DNA of 8,008 nucleotides from Candidatus Methanophagales archaeon (GCA_021161765.1 JAGGZZ010000150.1:1-8008); one strand, 5' to 3'; shown: positions 1-5,010, counted from the first letter of the stretch. A program made the numbers and translations. The notes: generated from the letters alone by a model not told the origin.

Positions 1-2
1 AG

Positions 3-128
3 ATACATCTGCTTAAGCTTATTAGGAAATATAAGAAGCAGTTACCTCTTACGTATGAAAAAGCATTAACATCCTATGCTAATAGCCTCTTGGAAGGTCT
101 CAGTTTACGCCCAAAGTGTAAAAATTAA
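3..128 (+). CDS. 3' end of an unidentified gene (partial, runs off left edge)
   Basis: An open frame enters from the left edge and ends at TAA 126-128, giving about 41 residues ending in SLLEGLSLRPKCKN. The peptide is rich in Lys and Leu (for example HLLKLIRKYKKQLPLTYEKA), predicted helical, with no membrane segment and no motif that I can assign. The other two forward frames are closed by stops inside the same stretch, which mildly supports this frame. It could be the C-terminus of a transposase or another basic nucleic-acid-binding protein, but that is a guess from composition only. The T-rich run just downstream (about 131-158) could serve as an archaeal terminator. Too short to identify; it may also be a chance open frame. 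Confidence 0.4.
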   Translation: MHLLKLIRKYKKQLPLTYEKALTSYANSLLEGLSLRPKCKN

Positions 129-173
129 ATTATTTTTCAAGATGTTTTTTCCTTTTTTGATAATAGCGAGAGA

Positions 174-182
174 TTTTAAAAA
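174..182 (+). promoter_or_regulatory. Candidate TATA box for the small membrane protein
   Basis: TTTTAAAAA at 174-182 follows a purine-rich GCGAGAGA stretch that could act as a BRE. Its centre is about 28 bp before the ATG at 206, so transcription would start at or just before that ATG, a leaderless arrangement common in archaea. No good Shine-Dalgarno sequence precedes the ATG, which fits a leaderless mRNA. Predicted from sequence only. Confidence 0.4.
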
Positions 183-205
183 GTTTAAGTTACAGATAAG
201 TATAA

Positions 206-424
206 ATGGGAATAATAAGAGAGATATTTGAAGGGATTGTCGCGTTAATATGCTTAATCGCTGTGTCTATTTCACTCATTCTTTATTTCATACTCGGCTT
301 GATTGTTATCGGGTTACCTGTTTCCGTTGTTTTCATTATTATTTTTCCTTTTCTTGGAGGTTGGGCAGTAATCCCTGGCTTTCTTGCTACTATCTTGTTT
401 TTTATAGTGATTATCAGCGACTAA
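206..424 (+). CDS. Small hydrophobic membrane protein, 72 aa, function unknown
   Basis: The peptide starts MGIIREIFEG and is then almost entirely hydrophobic, with two or three predicted membrane helices (roughly residues 10-36, 37-52 and 54-71) separated by a Gly/Pro turn and a GGWAVIPG loop. It ends in Asp directly after the last helix. I do not recognise a family. The start was chosen because it is the first ATG after the TATA-like element at 174-182 and gives a charged N-terminus followed by a helix. An alternative frame over the same bases (ATG 250) gives an implausible Cys/Tyr/His-rich peptide and is taken as a shadow. The next gene follows 64 bp later on the same strand, also a membrane protein, so co-transcription is possible. 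Small size and strong hydrophobic bias leave some chance that it is a relic of a larger membrane protein. Confidence 0.6.
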   Translation: MGIIREIFEGIVALICLIAVSISLILYFILGLIVIGLPVSVVFIIIFPFLGGWAVIPGFLATILFFIVIISD

Positions 425-488
425 GATATTCCTAATTTCAAAAACGCAAAAGGTAATTTCTTTTTAAGAAGAGCTTTAGTGATAAAGC

Positions 489-1046
489 ATGTTCATTTTT
501 GGACATCTGGGGATAACACTGGGAATCGCATTCTTGGTTTTCTACACATTAAAAATCGTACCTGACCGTCGGTTATACGGCTTTATCCTTACAGGTGCAA
601 TCCTGCCGGATTTGATAGATAAGCCGGTAGGTGAGATTTTGTTGGCAAATTCCATTTCAAATGGCAGATTATTTGCCCATACGCTGCTGTTCGTCTTTAT
701 CCTGCTGCTCATTGGCATTTATATCTACAAGCGAAACGGAAGCGAAGAAAAAGGGGTTGTTTTCCTCGGTTTTGCTTCTTTTATTCATCTCTGCGAAGAC
801 CGAATGTGGCTCAGCCCGGAAACACTGTTCTATCCTGTTTTTGGATTTGGTTTTCCGCAAGGCGTGATAGAACCGCACTGGTGGGAGTACTTTTTAAGAT
901 GCTTTTTCGGGACTTATTCGCCTTTGACAGGTGGAATCGAACTCACATACGCATTTGTTTCTGAACTGATAGGCATATCCATCCTGTTGACGTTCATTTT
1001 TAATTATCTTTATCGAACATCAATCCAGAGATGGAGTTCGCGATAA
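489..1046 (+). CDS. YdjM-like membrane-bound putative metal-dependent hydrolase, 185 aa
   Basis: This integral membrane protein resembles the YdjM/DUF457 group of inner-membrane metal-dependent hydrolases. Visible family-like marks are His6 in the N-terminal FGHLG, the LPDLIDKP segment with Asp41 and Asp44, the R60-x3-H64 motif before a membrane helix, and His100 with Asp104 in FIHLCEDRMW; together these could form the metal site. Helices are predicted at about 8-23, 30-40, 62-80, 90-102 and 160-178. The substrate is unknown. ATG 489 is supported by a GTGAT Shine-Dalgarno match at 479-483 with a 5-nt spacer, the same arrangement as at mtd. The last 37 bp overlap the end of the convergent DUF1616 gene. 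The family call comes from motif pattern only; the membrane topology is more certain than the enzyme activity. Confidence 0.75.
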   Translation: MFIFGHLGITLGIAFLVFYTLKIVPDRRLYGFILTGAILPDLIDKPVGEILLANSISNGRLFAHTLLFVFILLLIGIYIYKRNGSEEKGVVFLGFASFIHLCEDRMWLSPETLFYPVFGFGFPQGVIEPHWWEYFLRCFFGTYSPLTGGIELTYAFVSELIGISILLTFIFNYLYRTSIQRWSSR

Positions 1047-1471
1047 GGCGCGGTCAAATTTATGCTTTCGCTTTGATTTTGATTTTGTCTGAACAATAAA
1101 AATTTCAGTTTCTTTTTCCCCTTTTCGCCTCCAGAAACCGAAAATGTAAATGGAAACTCTACCGTTTCGTTATGCGCAAGCTGTACGTTACGCTCGCCAA
1201 TTGTTTTGTTTTCTATCTCCGCCCTGAACAGGTATGTGACGGGTTCGTATTCATGGTTGACCACGCCAACTATTACCGTTCCTTCCTCGCCTGCAGAAAG
1301 GCTTGACGGATAACCTGAAGCATTGCCTTCTTCGCCGAGAATATAAAATTCGGTGAATTCTTCTCCTTTCTTCGGCGTTATGATTACGTAGATAGTTAGT
1401 GCGACTGCCGTTATAATAGCGATAATCAGTATTACCGTGAGGATTTTATCAACCGTTTTTGAGTCCAGCAT
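1010..1471 (-). CDS. DUF1616 domain protein, membrane-anchored, 153 aa
   Basis: The protein has a short cytoplasmic head (MLDSKTVDK), one membrane helix at about residues 10-31, and an external beta-sandwich-like domain. The segment FTEFYILGEEGNASGYP (about 39-55), followed by a Gly-rich turn and VIVGVVNHEYEPVTYLFRAEI, is the pattern I know from archaeal DUF1616 proteins, where the soluble part resembles a small CARDB/Ig-like fold. Five N-x-S/T sequons outside the membrane suggest a glycosylated surface-facing domain. The family has no established function. I chose ATG 1471 over the TTG three bases upstream; AAAGGT at 1480-1475 can serve as ribosome binding site although the spacer is short. 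It lies downstream of mtd on the same strand, but a terminator hairpin and a repeat element separate them, so independent transcription is likely. Many DUF1616 proteins are longer, with several N-terminal helices; this is a single-helix version. Confidence 0.8.
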   Translation of the reverse strand: MLDSKTVDKILTVILIIAIITAVALTIYVIITPKKGEEFTEFYILGEEGNASGYPSSLSAGEEGTVIVGVVNHEYEPVTYLFRAEIENKTIGERNVQLAHNETVEFPFTFSVSGGEKGKKKLKFLLFRQNQNQSESINLTAPYRELHLWIDVR

Positions 1472-1489
1472 CAAACCTTTCTGAATTGT

Positions 1490-1570
1490 TTACCGCAGAG
1501 ATCGCGGAGAGCGCTGAGACGGGTAAATGATTTTTCGGACTCTCTGTGTTCTCTGTGGGCTCAGAGGTAA
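1490..1570. repeat. Inverted element made of three 9-bp units on each arm
   Basis: The left arm is three consecutive 9-mers, CCGCAGAGA (1493-1501), TCGCGGAGA (1502-1510) and GCGCTGAGA (1511-1519). After a 22-bp centre, the right arm is CTCTGTGTT (1542-1550), CTCTGTGGG (1551-1559) and CTCAGAGGT (1560-1568), whose reverse complement has the same 9-bp beat of CnCAGAG/CTGAG units. The ends match as TTTACC / GGTAAA. The pairing is imperfect, so the arms look like two diverged copies in opposite orientation. It sits between DUF1616 and the mtd terminator and codes for nothing. I recall similar ACCGCGGAG/CACAGAG intergenic elements in many unrelated prokaryotic genomes; their origin is unclear to me. 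Confidence 0.7.
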
Positions 1571-1572
1571 AT

Positions 1573-1614
1573 CGAAAAAATAAAAAGGAGGGATGCGTGA
1601 GAAATCACTCACGC
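1573..1614 (-). terminator. Hairpin terminator of mtd, with the stop codon in the stem
   Basis: Reading the minus strand, GCGTGAG (1614-1608) pairs perfectly with CTCACGC (1601-1595) across a 6-nt loop, and the stem is followed by a T-rich tract including TTTTTATTTTTT (about 1586-1575). The TGA stop of mtd (1611-1609) lies inside the first arm. A GC-rich stem plus T tract is what an intrinsic terminator would look like; archaeal RNA polymerase may need only the T tract. Confidence 0.65.
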
Positions 1615-2448
1615 ACTCGGCTTCTCCATTAATTTCTCCTTCTTCATTATCTCCCCTGCTCGGGAATGAGGCTCACGAACTAAGCTGTCTGCTTGTTTTT
1701 CTATTTCTCGCGCTTCGAAGGCAAGCTTTGCTGCTGCTCTTAACAGTTCATGCGCTGCCGCTACCACAGGTACGTATTCTTCGGGGTTCTTCATCATGAA
1801 ACACCCCTTTACGTCCAGTTCCGCTACTTTCTCCGCCATGCTGTAAGCGGCGATCGCTTTCGCTTTTGCATACGGATTGGAAAACTTTGCTCGTTCTACC
1901 GCGCGCTCCGCAGTTGCTATTATCTGTGGCACTTTCACTTCCTCGCCTTTCTTTATCGCTTCTATAACAGCATCTATCTCCTCCTGCACCAGTTTTGCTA
2001 CGCCGGTTATGGACAGAACAGAAAGGACATCGGCATTGAACAGACTCATCTCTACGGGGTCTAAAAACTCCCTTCTCGCTCCTATCATCGGGTCCCCGGG
2101 TATGATAATATATCCAAATCCCCCTTCTTTTAACTTATCCACTGCCTTTTTCGCCGGTGCATCGGAAATAACAATGCAGGGCTTGCCGAGCTCCTTCACC
2201 ATCTCACGTGCGCTCTTAGGACCTGGAAGTGCAGCATTGGGGCTGGTTATTATCACCACATCGGGGTCCCAGTCCAGCAGGCGCGGAGTGTCTGCCGCAT
2301 TTTCCGGTGTCATCTTCGCTCCCGTACCCAACACACGAACGTCTATATCCTCTCTGTCCGCTCTCTCGTCCAGCAATAAATCCACTATTCTCGAAATTCC
2401 TATATTCCCTAATTTCACAAATCCTATCTTTACTGTTTCTGTTTCCAT
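1609..2448 (-). CDS. mtd: F420-dependent methylenetetrahydromethanopterin dehydrogenase
   Basis: Mtd reversibly transfers hydride between coenzyme F420 and methylene/methenyl-tetrahydromethanopterin in the cytoplasm, a core step of methanogenesis from CO2, of methyl-group oxidation, and of reverse methanogenesis. The 279-residue product matches the usual length (about 275-285). Recognisable segments are the N-terminal strand KIGFVKLGNIGIS (7-19), VVIITSPNAALPGPKSAREM (about 65-84), CIVISDAP (91-98), and the strongly conserved DPMIGARREFLDPVEMSLFNADV (about 119-141), followed by a helical C-terminal half that in this family builds the oligomer. I chose ATG 2448 rather than TTG 2454 because GTGAT at 2458-2454 sits 5 nt upstream and the family starts close to this point. 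The reading frame is intact, so the enzyme should work. It is a lone gene here, with its own terminator. Confidence 0.97.
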   Translation of the reverse strand: METETVKIGFVKLGNIGISRIVDLLLDERADREDIDVRVLGTGAKMTPENAADTPRLLDWDPDVVIITSPNAALPGPKSAREMVKELGKPCIVISDAPAKKAVDKLKEGGFGYIIIPGDPMIGARREFLDPVEMSLFNADVLSVLSITGVAKLVQEEIDAVIEAIKKGEEVKVPQIIATAERAVERAKFSNPYAKAKAIAAYSMAEKVAELDVKGCFMMKNPEEYVPVVAAAHELLRAAAKLAFEAREIEKQADSLVREPHSRAGEIMKKEKLMEKPSA

Positions 2449-2483
2449 TTGCAATCACGTTTTATGTGTATGTGATTAGAACA

Positions 2484-2493
2484 TAAAAAAGTA
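2484..2493 (-). promoter_or_regulatory. Weak candidate TATA box for mtd
   Basis: On the minus strand a CTTTTTTATG-like stretch lies about 40 bp before the mtd ATG. That spacing would place the transcript start near 2463 and give a leader of about 15 nt carrying the GTGAT ribosome binding site. The match is only moderate and the surrounding gap is generally A/T-rich, so the exact box is uncertain. Confidence 0.3.
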
Positions 2494-2579
2494 TGGCATT
2501 TGATATTTGAATTGGCATAGCATAGAGAGAAGTGGAAATATTATACAACAAAAAATATTTTTAGGGATTGTAGAGAAAG

Positions 2580-2588
2580 TTTATATTA
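2580..2588 (+). promoter_or_regulatory. TATA box for the VapB-like antitoxin
   Basis: TTTATATTA at 2580-2588, preceded by purine-rich GAGAAAG, is a good archaeal TATA/BRE pattern. A start about 25 bp downstream (near 2610) would give a leader of about 20 nt that includes the AGGAGA ribosome binding site at 2618-2623. Confidence 0.5.
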
Positions 2589-2631
2589 TCAAAAAAGTAA
2601 GGATAAACTGTGAAAATAGGAGATAATGTCA

Positions 2632-2826
2632 ATGAACAACCAATCTATCAAAGTGGAGATTGTCAAGCAACTTGACCGTCTTCCGTATAAGTTCCAACAG
2701 CGTGTGTTGGATTTTGTGAGAGTATTATCCAAGCCGAAAGGTGTGCCGGGGAAGCAGCTGCTTCATCTCGCAGGAACAATTAATAGCGAAGATTTGCAAG
2801 CAATGACCAAAGCTATTGAAGATTAA
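2632..2826 (+). CDS. VapB/DUF2281-like antitoxin, C-terminus lost by deletion
   Basis: The 64-residue product begins MNNQSIKVEIVKQLDRLPYK and continues QQRVLDFVRVLSKPKGVPGKQLLHLAG, the usual pattern of short DUF2281-like antitoxins: a helix with KLxxLPxxxQxxVLDFV, a basic linker, then a GTINSEDLQAMTKAIED tail that wraps the toxin. Relatives I recall continue about ten more residues after AIED (a GCE-type tail); here a TAA follows at once. The AGGAGA at 2618-2623 is 8-9 nt from ATG 2632 but only 2-3 nt from ATG 2626, so 2632 is preferred; 2626 would add two residues. It is followed immediately, in another frame, by the 3' half of a PIN toxin. The folded core may still be made and could bind DNA or a toxin encoded elsewhere, but its own partner appears dead. 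Confidence 0.65.
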   Translation: MNNQSIKVEIVKQLDRLPYKFQQRVLDFVRVLSKPKGVPGKQLLHLAGTINSEDLQAMTKAIED

Positions 2827-3019
2827 TGAGTTTGCGTTCAGCAGTGTGGTACTCGCTTGTGATCTGGACACGGCACGGGAGTATGGGGGAATCAAGAATG
2901 CTCTGCGAGAGAAAGGGCGACTGATTCCCGAAAATGACATCTGGATTGGTGCAATTGCGCGGCAGCATGACCTGACTTTGGTCACAGGAGACGAGCATTT
3001 CAAAGAAAATAGAGAATGA
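2816..3019 (+). pseudogene. VapC-type PIN-domain toxin, 5' half missing
   Basis: VapC toxins are Mg-dependent ribonucleases of about 130 residues with acidic residues near the N-terminus (DTN), in the middle, and in the C-terminal half. Only the C-terminal half is present: VVLACDLDTAREYGGIKNALREKGRLIPENDIWIGAIARQHDLTLVTGDEHF is typical of the last 65 residues of a VapC, including the Asp of ENDIWIG and of TGDEHF. The N-terminal strand with DTN and the middle Glu are absent, so catalysis is not expected. The frame opens only at 2807, after a stop at 2804-2806, and the sole start is a TTG at 2816 that overlaps the last codons of the antitoxin, with no ribosome binding site. After EHFKE the usual ending is also not clear, suggesting a further frameshift. 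The simplest history is one deletion that removed the antitoxin tail and the first half of the toxin. Confidence 0.75.
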
Positions 3020-3027
3020 ATTAGAGA

Positions 3028-3054
3028 CACAGATTAACGCAGATTAACACAGAT
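3028..3054. repeat. Tandem repeat with 10-bp unit (CACAGATTAA)
   Basis: Two and a half copies stand head to tail: CACAGATTAA (3028-3037), CGCAGATTAA (3038-3047), CACAGAT (3048-3054). They lie directly after the VapC remnant and before the convergent end of the PaREP1 gene. The period is close to one DNA helical turn. I recall similar CACAGATTAACACAGAT strings in intergenic regions of many prokaryotes; no spacers are present, so it is not a CRISPR. Confidence 0.7.
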
Positions 3055-3088
3055 GGAAAAAATTTACTTGACTTTAACATTCAGATTT

Positions 3089-3469
3089 TTATCTCATCTC
3101 TTTTGCAATCTTTACCAATTCTTCTATAAACTTCTCCCTTTCCTTCACATCTTCTATAGTCAGTCGCGCTTCATGAAAACCCTCCACGTGCAAAGTCCAT
3201 GCGTGGTCCCAGAAGTTGATAATCGCGGGATTTATTTCAGAAAGTTTCCTTACTGCACGGAATAGCAGCGCTACGCTCCATCTACCCTTTCTCTCTGCTT
3301 CTACATATTCCCTTAACGCGAATCTCTCAGCAAGCACCTTTAACGCCTCTTCAGATGCTTTGTAAAGCTTTTCGCTTGCTTGCACTGCATCTTCTTTTTC
3401 TATACATCCCTTCGCATCTTCAAACATCCTTAAGGCAAGTTCGAGATGCGGATACTCATTTGTTTCCAT
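3089..3469 (-). CDS. PaREP1 family protein, 126 aa
   Basis: The product is all-helical and carries the PaREP1 pattern: an N-terminal helix (YPHLELALRMFEDAK, about 6-20), the basic segment QASEKLYKASEEALKVLAERF (30-50), GRW at 62-64, and the tell-tale FWDHAWTLHVEGFHE (86-100) before a charged C-terminal helix. Length fits the family. PaREP1 proteins are abundant in archaea, often in many copies, and have been compared with HEPN nucleotide-binding or RNase folds, but no activity is established; I do not see a clear R-x4-6-H RNase motif. ATG 3469 is preceded by the purine-rich AAGGGGAAAG, a usable ribosome binding site. It is divergent from the Fic gene 163 bp away, with an A/T palindrome between them, so the two may share a control region. 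Whether it acts with Fic is only an inference from position. Confidence 0.82.
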   Translation of the reverse strand: METNEYPHLELALRMFEDAKGCIEKEDAVQASEKLYKASEEALKVLAERFALREYVEAERKGRWSVALLFRAVRKLSEINPAIINFWDHAWTLHVEGFHEARLTIEDVKEREKFIEELVKIAKEMR

Positions 3470-3527
3470 CTTTCCCCTTCTTCCCTTTCCTGTTCCTTCT
3501 CCAATTAATACTTAAGAGAAGCGGATT

Positions 3528-3547
3528 TTAAATTAAAAATAATTTAA
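3528..3547. promoter_or_regulatory. Perfect A/T-only inverted repeat between divergent PaREP1 and Fic genes
   Basis: TTAAATTA (3528-3535), a 4-bp AAAA spacer, and TAATTTAA (3540-3547) form a perfect 8-bp-arm palindrome 59 bp before the PaREP1 start and 86 bp before the Fic start. On the minus strand it contains TTTAAAAT-like sequence that could itself be the PaREP1 TATA box. It is either an operator over a promoter or simply a symmetric A/T-rich promoter. Confidence 0.4.
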
Positions 3548-3594
3548 GTGAGAAGTAATTGTATAGTCGTGGTGAAAGTGTGAGGTGTAAGTAT

Positions 3595-3605
3595 CCCTTA
3601 AACTT
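3595..3605 (+). promoter_or_regulatory. Candidate TATA box for the Fic gene
   Basis: CCCTTAAACTT at 3595-3605 centres about 33 bp before ATG 3633, which would give a leader of only some 6 nt. No convincing Shine-Dalgarno sequence precedes that ATG, which is compatible with a nearly leaderless transcript. Moderate match only. Confidence 0.3.
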
Positions 3606-3632
3606 AACCGCTCAAAGCATATAACTAAGAAA

Positions 3633-4583
3633 ATGCACGATACCGATACTTTAATAAGAAGCGATTTACTCGAAAGAATCAGGCATAAGAAAGAGCGATT
3701 AGATGCACACAGACCTCTACCTAAGAGTGCAGTGAGAAAACTTAGGGATGAGCTAAGGTTACTGCATACATATCATTCTAATGCTATTGAAGGCAATACG
3801 TTGACACTTCAAGAAACCAAACTTGTGCTTGAAGAGGGGATAACAATTGGCGGGAAATCGCTAAGGGAACATCTGGAAGCGACTAATCTCGCAGAGGCTT
3901 ACGACTTGATAGAAGCAATAGCAAAGGAGAAAAGAGAAATAGACCATACAACCATACAGCAAATCCATGAAGTTGTAGTTAGGGGTATAAGGGTTGATGC
4001 AGGAAAATACAGAGTTCATAATGTGCGAATAACCGGGGCAACCAAAACGCCCCCGGACTTCTCAAAAGTCACTCGCATGATGGATGATTTGATTGCATTT
4101 CTAAATTTAAATTTAAATTTACAGGATAAGGAGAAAAAAGAGCATCCCGTAAAAACCGCTGCGTTCATGCATCATAAACTGGTAGAAATTCATCCGTTCA
4201 CCGATGGCAATGGGAGAGTAGCACGCCTTCTCACCAACCTTTTTCTCGTGAAAGAGGGCTATCCCCCTATTGTCCTGAGGAAAGAAGAACGAGGGAAATA
4301 CTATCGGTTTTTACGCCTTGCAGATGAGGGCAATCTTGAACCATTTGCAAATTTCATTGCTAAATCGGTGGACGAGTCATTAACGCTCTATTTGGCGATA
4401 TTTGGTGGCGCAGACGAGCTGATTCCTCTTGTGGAATTGGCAAAGCTAAAGGAGTGCCCATACTCACAGGAATATTTATCGCTGAGAGCAAGGCAGGGAT
4501 TGTTAGATGCAGTTAAAATTGGTAGAAGATGGTTCTCTACTAAACGAGCATTAACGGATTACATCAGCGAACATGCGAAATGA
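3633..4583 (+). CDS. Fic family AMP-transferase with inhibitory motif and C-terminal DNA-binding-like domain, 316 aa
   Basis: Fic proteins transfer AMP (or another phosphate-containing group) from a nucleotide to a hydroxyl side chain of a target. The catalytic loop HPFTDGNGRVAR (187-198) is a full match to HxFx(D/E)GNGRxxR, with catalytic His187. The target-docking flap is around KYRVHNVRITGA (125-136). An N-terminal motif S49-NAI-E53-G54-N is the (S/T)xxxE(G/N) inhibitory helix, so this is a class II (self-inhibited) Fic. The last 55 residues (YLSLRARQGLLDAVKIGRRWFSTKRALTDYI) resemble an excisionase/MerR-like helix-turn-helix. The product is cytoplasmic. The frame is intact apart from a slippage-prone (AAATTT)3 tract encoding NLNLNL at 158-163. 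ATG 3633 follows a TATA-like box. The targets cannot be told from sequence; self-regulation, a toxin role, or DNA/gyrase modification are all possible. Confidence 0.92.
   Translation: MHDTDTLIRSDLLERIRHKKERLDAHRPLPKSAVRKLRDELRLLHTYHSNAIEGNTLTLQETKLVLEEGITIGGKSLREHLEATNLAEAYDLIEAIAKEKREIDHTTIQQIHEVVVRGIRVDAGKYRVHNVRITGATKTPPDFSKVTRMMDDLIAFLNLNLNLQDKEKKEHPVKTAAFMHHKLVEIHPFTDGNGRVARLLTNLFLVKEGYPPIVLRKEERGKYYRFLRLADEGNLEPFANFIAKSVDESLTLYLAIFGGADELIPLVELAKLKECPYSQEYLSLRARQGLLDAVKIGRRWFSTKRALTDYISEHAK
4103..4120 (+). repeat. (AAATTT)3 microsatellite inside the Fic gene
   Basis: Three perfect AAATTT hexamers encode the Asn-Leu run at Fic residues 158-163, between the flap and the catalytic motif. 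Gain or loss of a unit changes the protein by two residues without shifting frame. It lies in a probably exposed loop between helices. Confidence 0.6.
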
Positions 4584-4739
4584 AAATGATGGTGATAGAG
4601 CTTTTTATATCAAGATGACTATTGAAGGATAAAAATATTATCAAACATTGCAACCACTCCTTCTGCGGACAAAAAAGATTTTCACTTTTCATCAGAAATT
4701 CTAAATCTCAAAATCAAAATCTACAAAATGGCAGGTAGA

Positions 4740-4747
4740 TTTATATA
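4740..4747 (+). promoter_or_regulatory. TATA box for the 65-aa orphan gene
   Basis: TTTATATA at 4740-4747 is a near-consensus archaeal TATA box; its centre is about 27 bp before ATG 4771, predicting transcription from or next to the start codon. AAGGT at 4761-4765 with a 5-nt spacer offers a ribosome binding site if the transcript begins earlier. The preceding gap (4584-4739) shows no gene, only A/T-rich sequence. Confidence 0.55.
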
Positions 4748-4770
4748 GGAGGAAGAAGAAAAGGTAAACG

Positions 4771-4968
4771 ATGGGGGCAGTCGAGGGTATAAAGGAGGAG
4801 GATTTGAAAGGTGAGGTTGAGTTTGTGGTAGAACTTGATAGAAAGGCACCAGCATATTGCTCTGATTGTGAAGTTTTCTCCAAGGCGCTATCACAAATAT
4901 TGTCAAAGAGGTCATCGGTAAAGCACCTACCGATAAGTAAAGATGGGTTCTTGTTGAAGATTGTGTGA
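4771..4968 (+). CDS. Hypothetical protein of 65 aa with a CxxC pair
   Basis: I do not recognise this family. The product is acidic at the N-terminus (MGAVEGIKEEDLKGEVEFVVELDRKAP), followed by YCSDCEVFSKALSQIL (about 29-44) and a basic tail ending GFLLKIV. The pattern strand (EVEFVVEL), helix (CEVFSKALSQILSKR) and two short strands (VKHLP, GFLLKI) suggests a small alpha/beta fold, and Cys30/Cys33 could form a disulfide or bind half of a metal site. A strong TATA box and codon use in step with its neighbours support a real gene. It stands 60 bp before the surface protein start, same strand, so the two may share a transcript. It could also be the remaining end of a longer protein. Confidence 0.6.
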   Translation: MGAVEGIKEEDLKGEVEFVVELDRKAPAYCSDCEVFSKALSQILSKRSSVKHLPISKDGFLLKIV

Positions 4969-5010
4969 GCCACAGTGTTTTTCATATTACGATTAAGGAT
5001 GAAAAGAGGT

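Noticed and set aside
459..479. Possible long-distance repeat with 6000-6021 (AAAGCTCTTCTT shared in inverse orientation)
   Set aside because: Only about 12 bases match in A/T-rich DNA and the flanks differ; probably chance.
1877..2479. Plus-strand open frame of 200 codons opposite mtd
   Set aside because: Exact antisense of a well-conserved enzyme; Ser/Ile/Thr-rich peptide without domain pattern.
2725..3030. Minus-strand open frame of about 100 codons across the VapBC remnant
   Set aside because: It is antisense to recognisable antitoxin and PIN sequence and its own peptide shows no family pattern.
3028..3054. CRISPR-like array
   Set aside because: Units are 10 bp and contiguous, with no spacers; it is a simple tandem repeat.
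3053..3265. Plus-strand 70-codon frame opposite the PaREP1 gene
   Set aside because: Phe/Leu/His-rich peptide antisense to a recognisable family, so taken as a shadow.
4584..4739. Possible hidden gene or RNA in the gap after Fic
   Set aside because: No open frame with coding character and no clear stem-loop; A/T-rich text with ATCAAAATCT-like words only.
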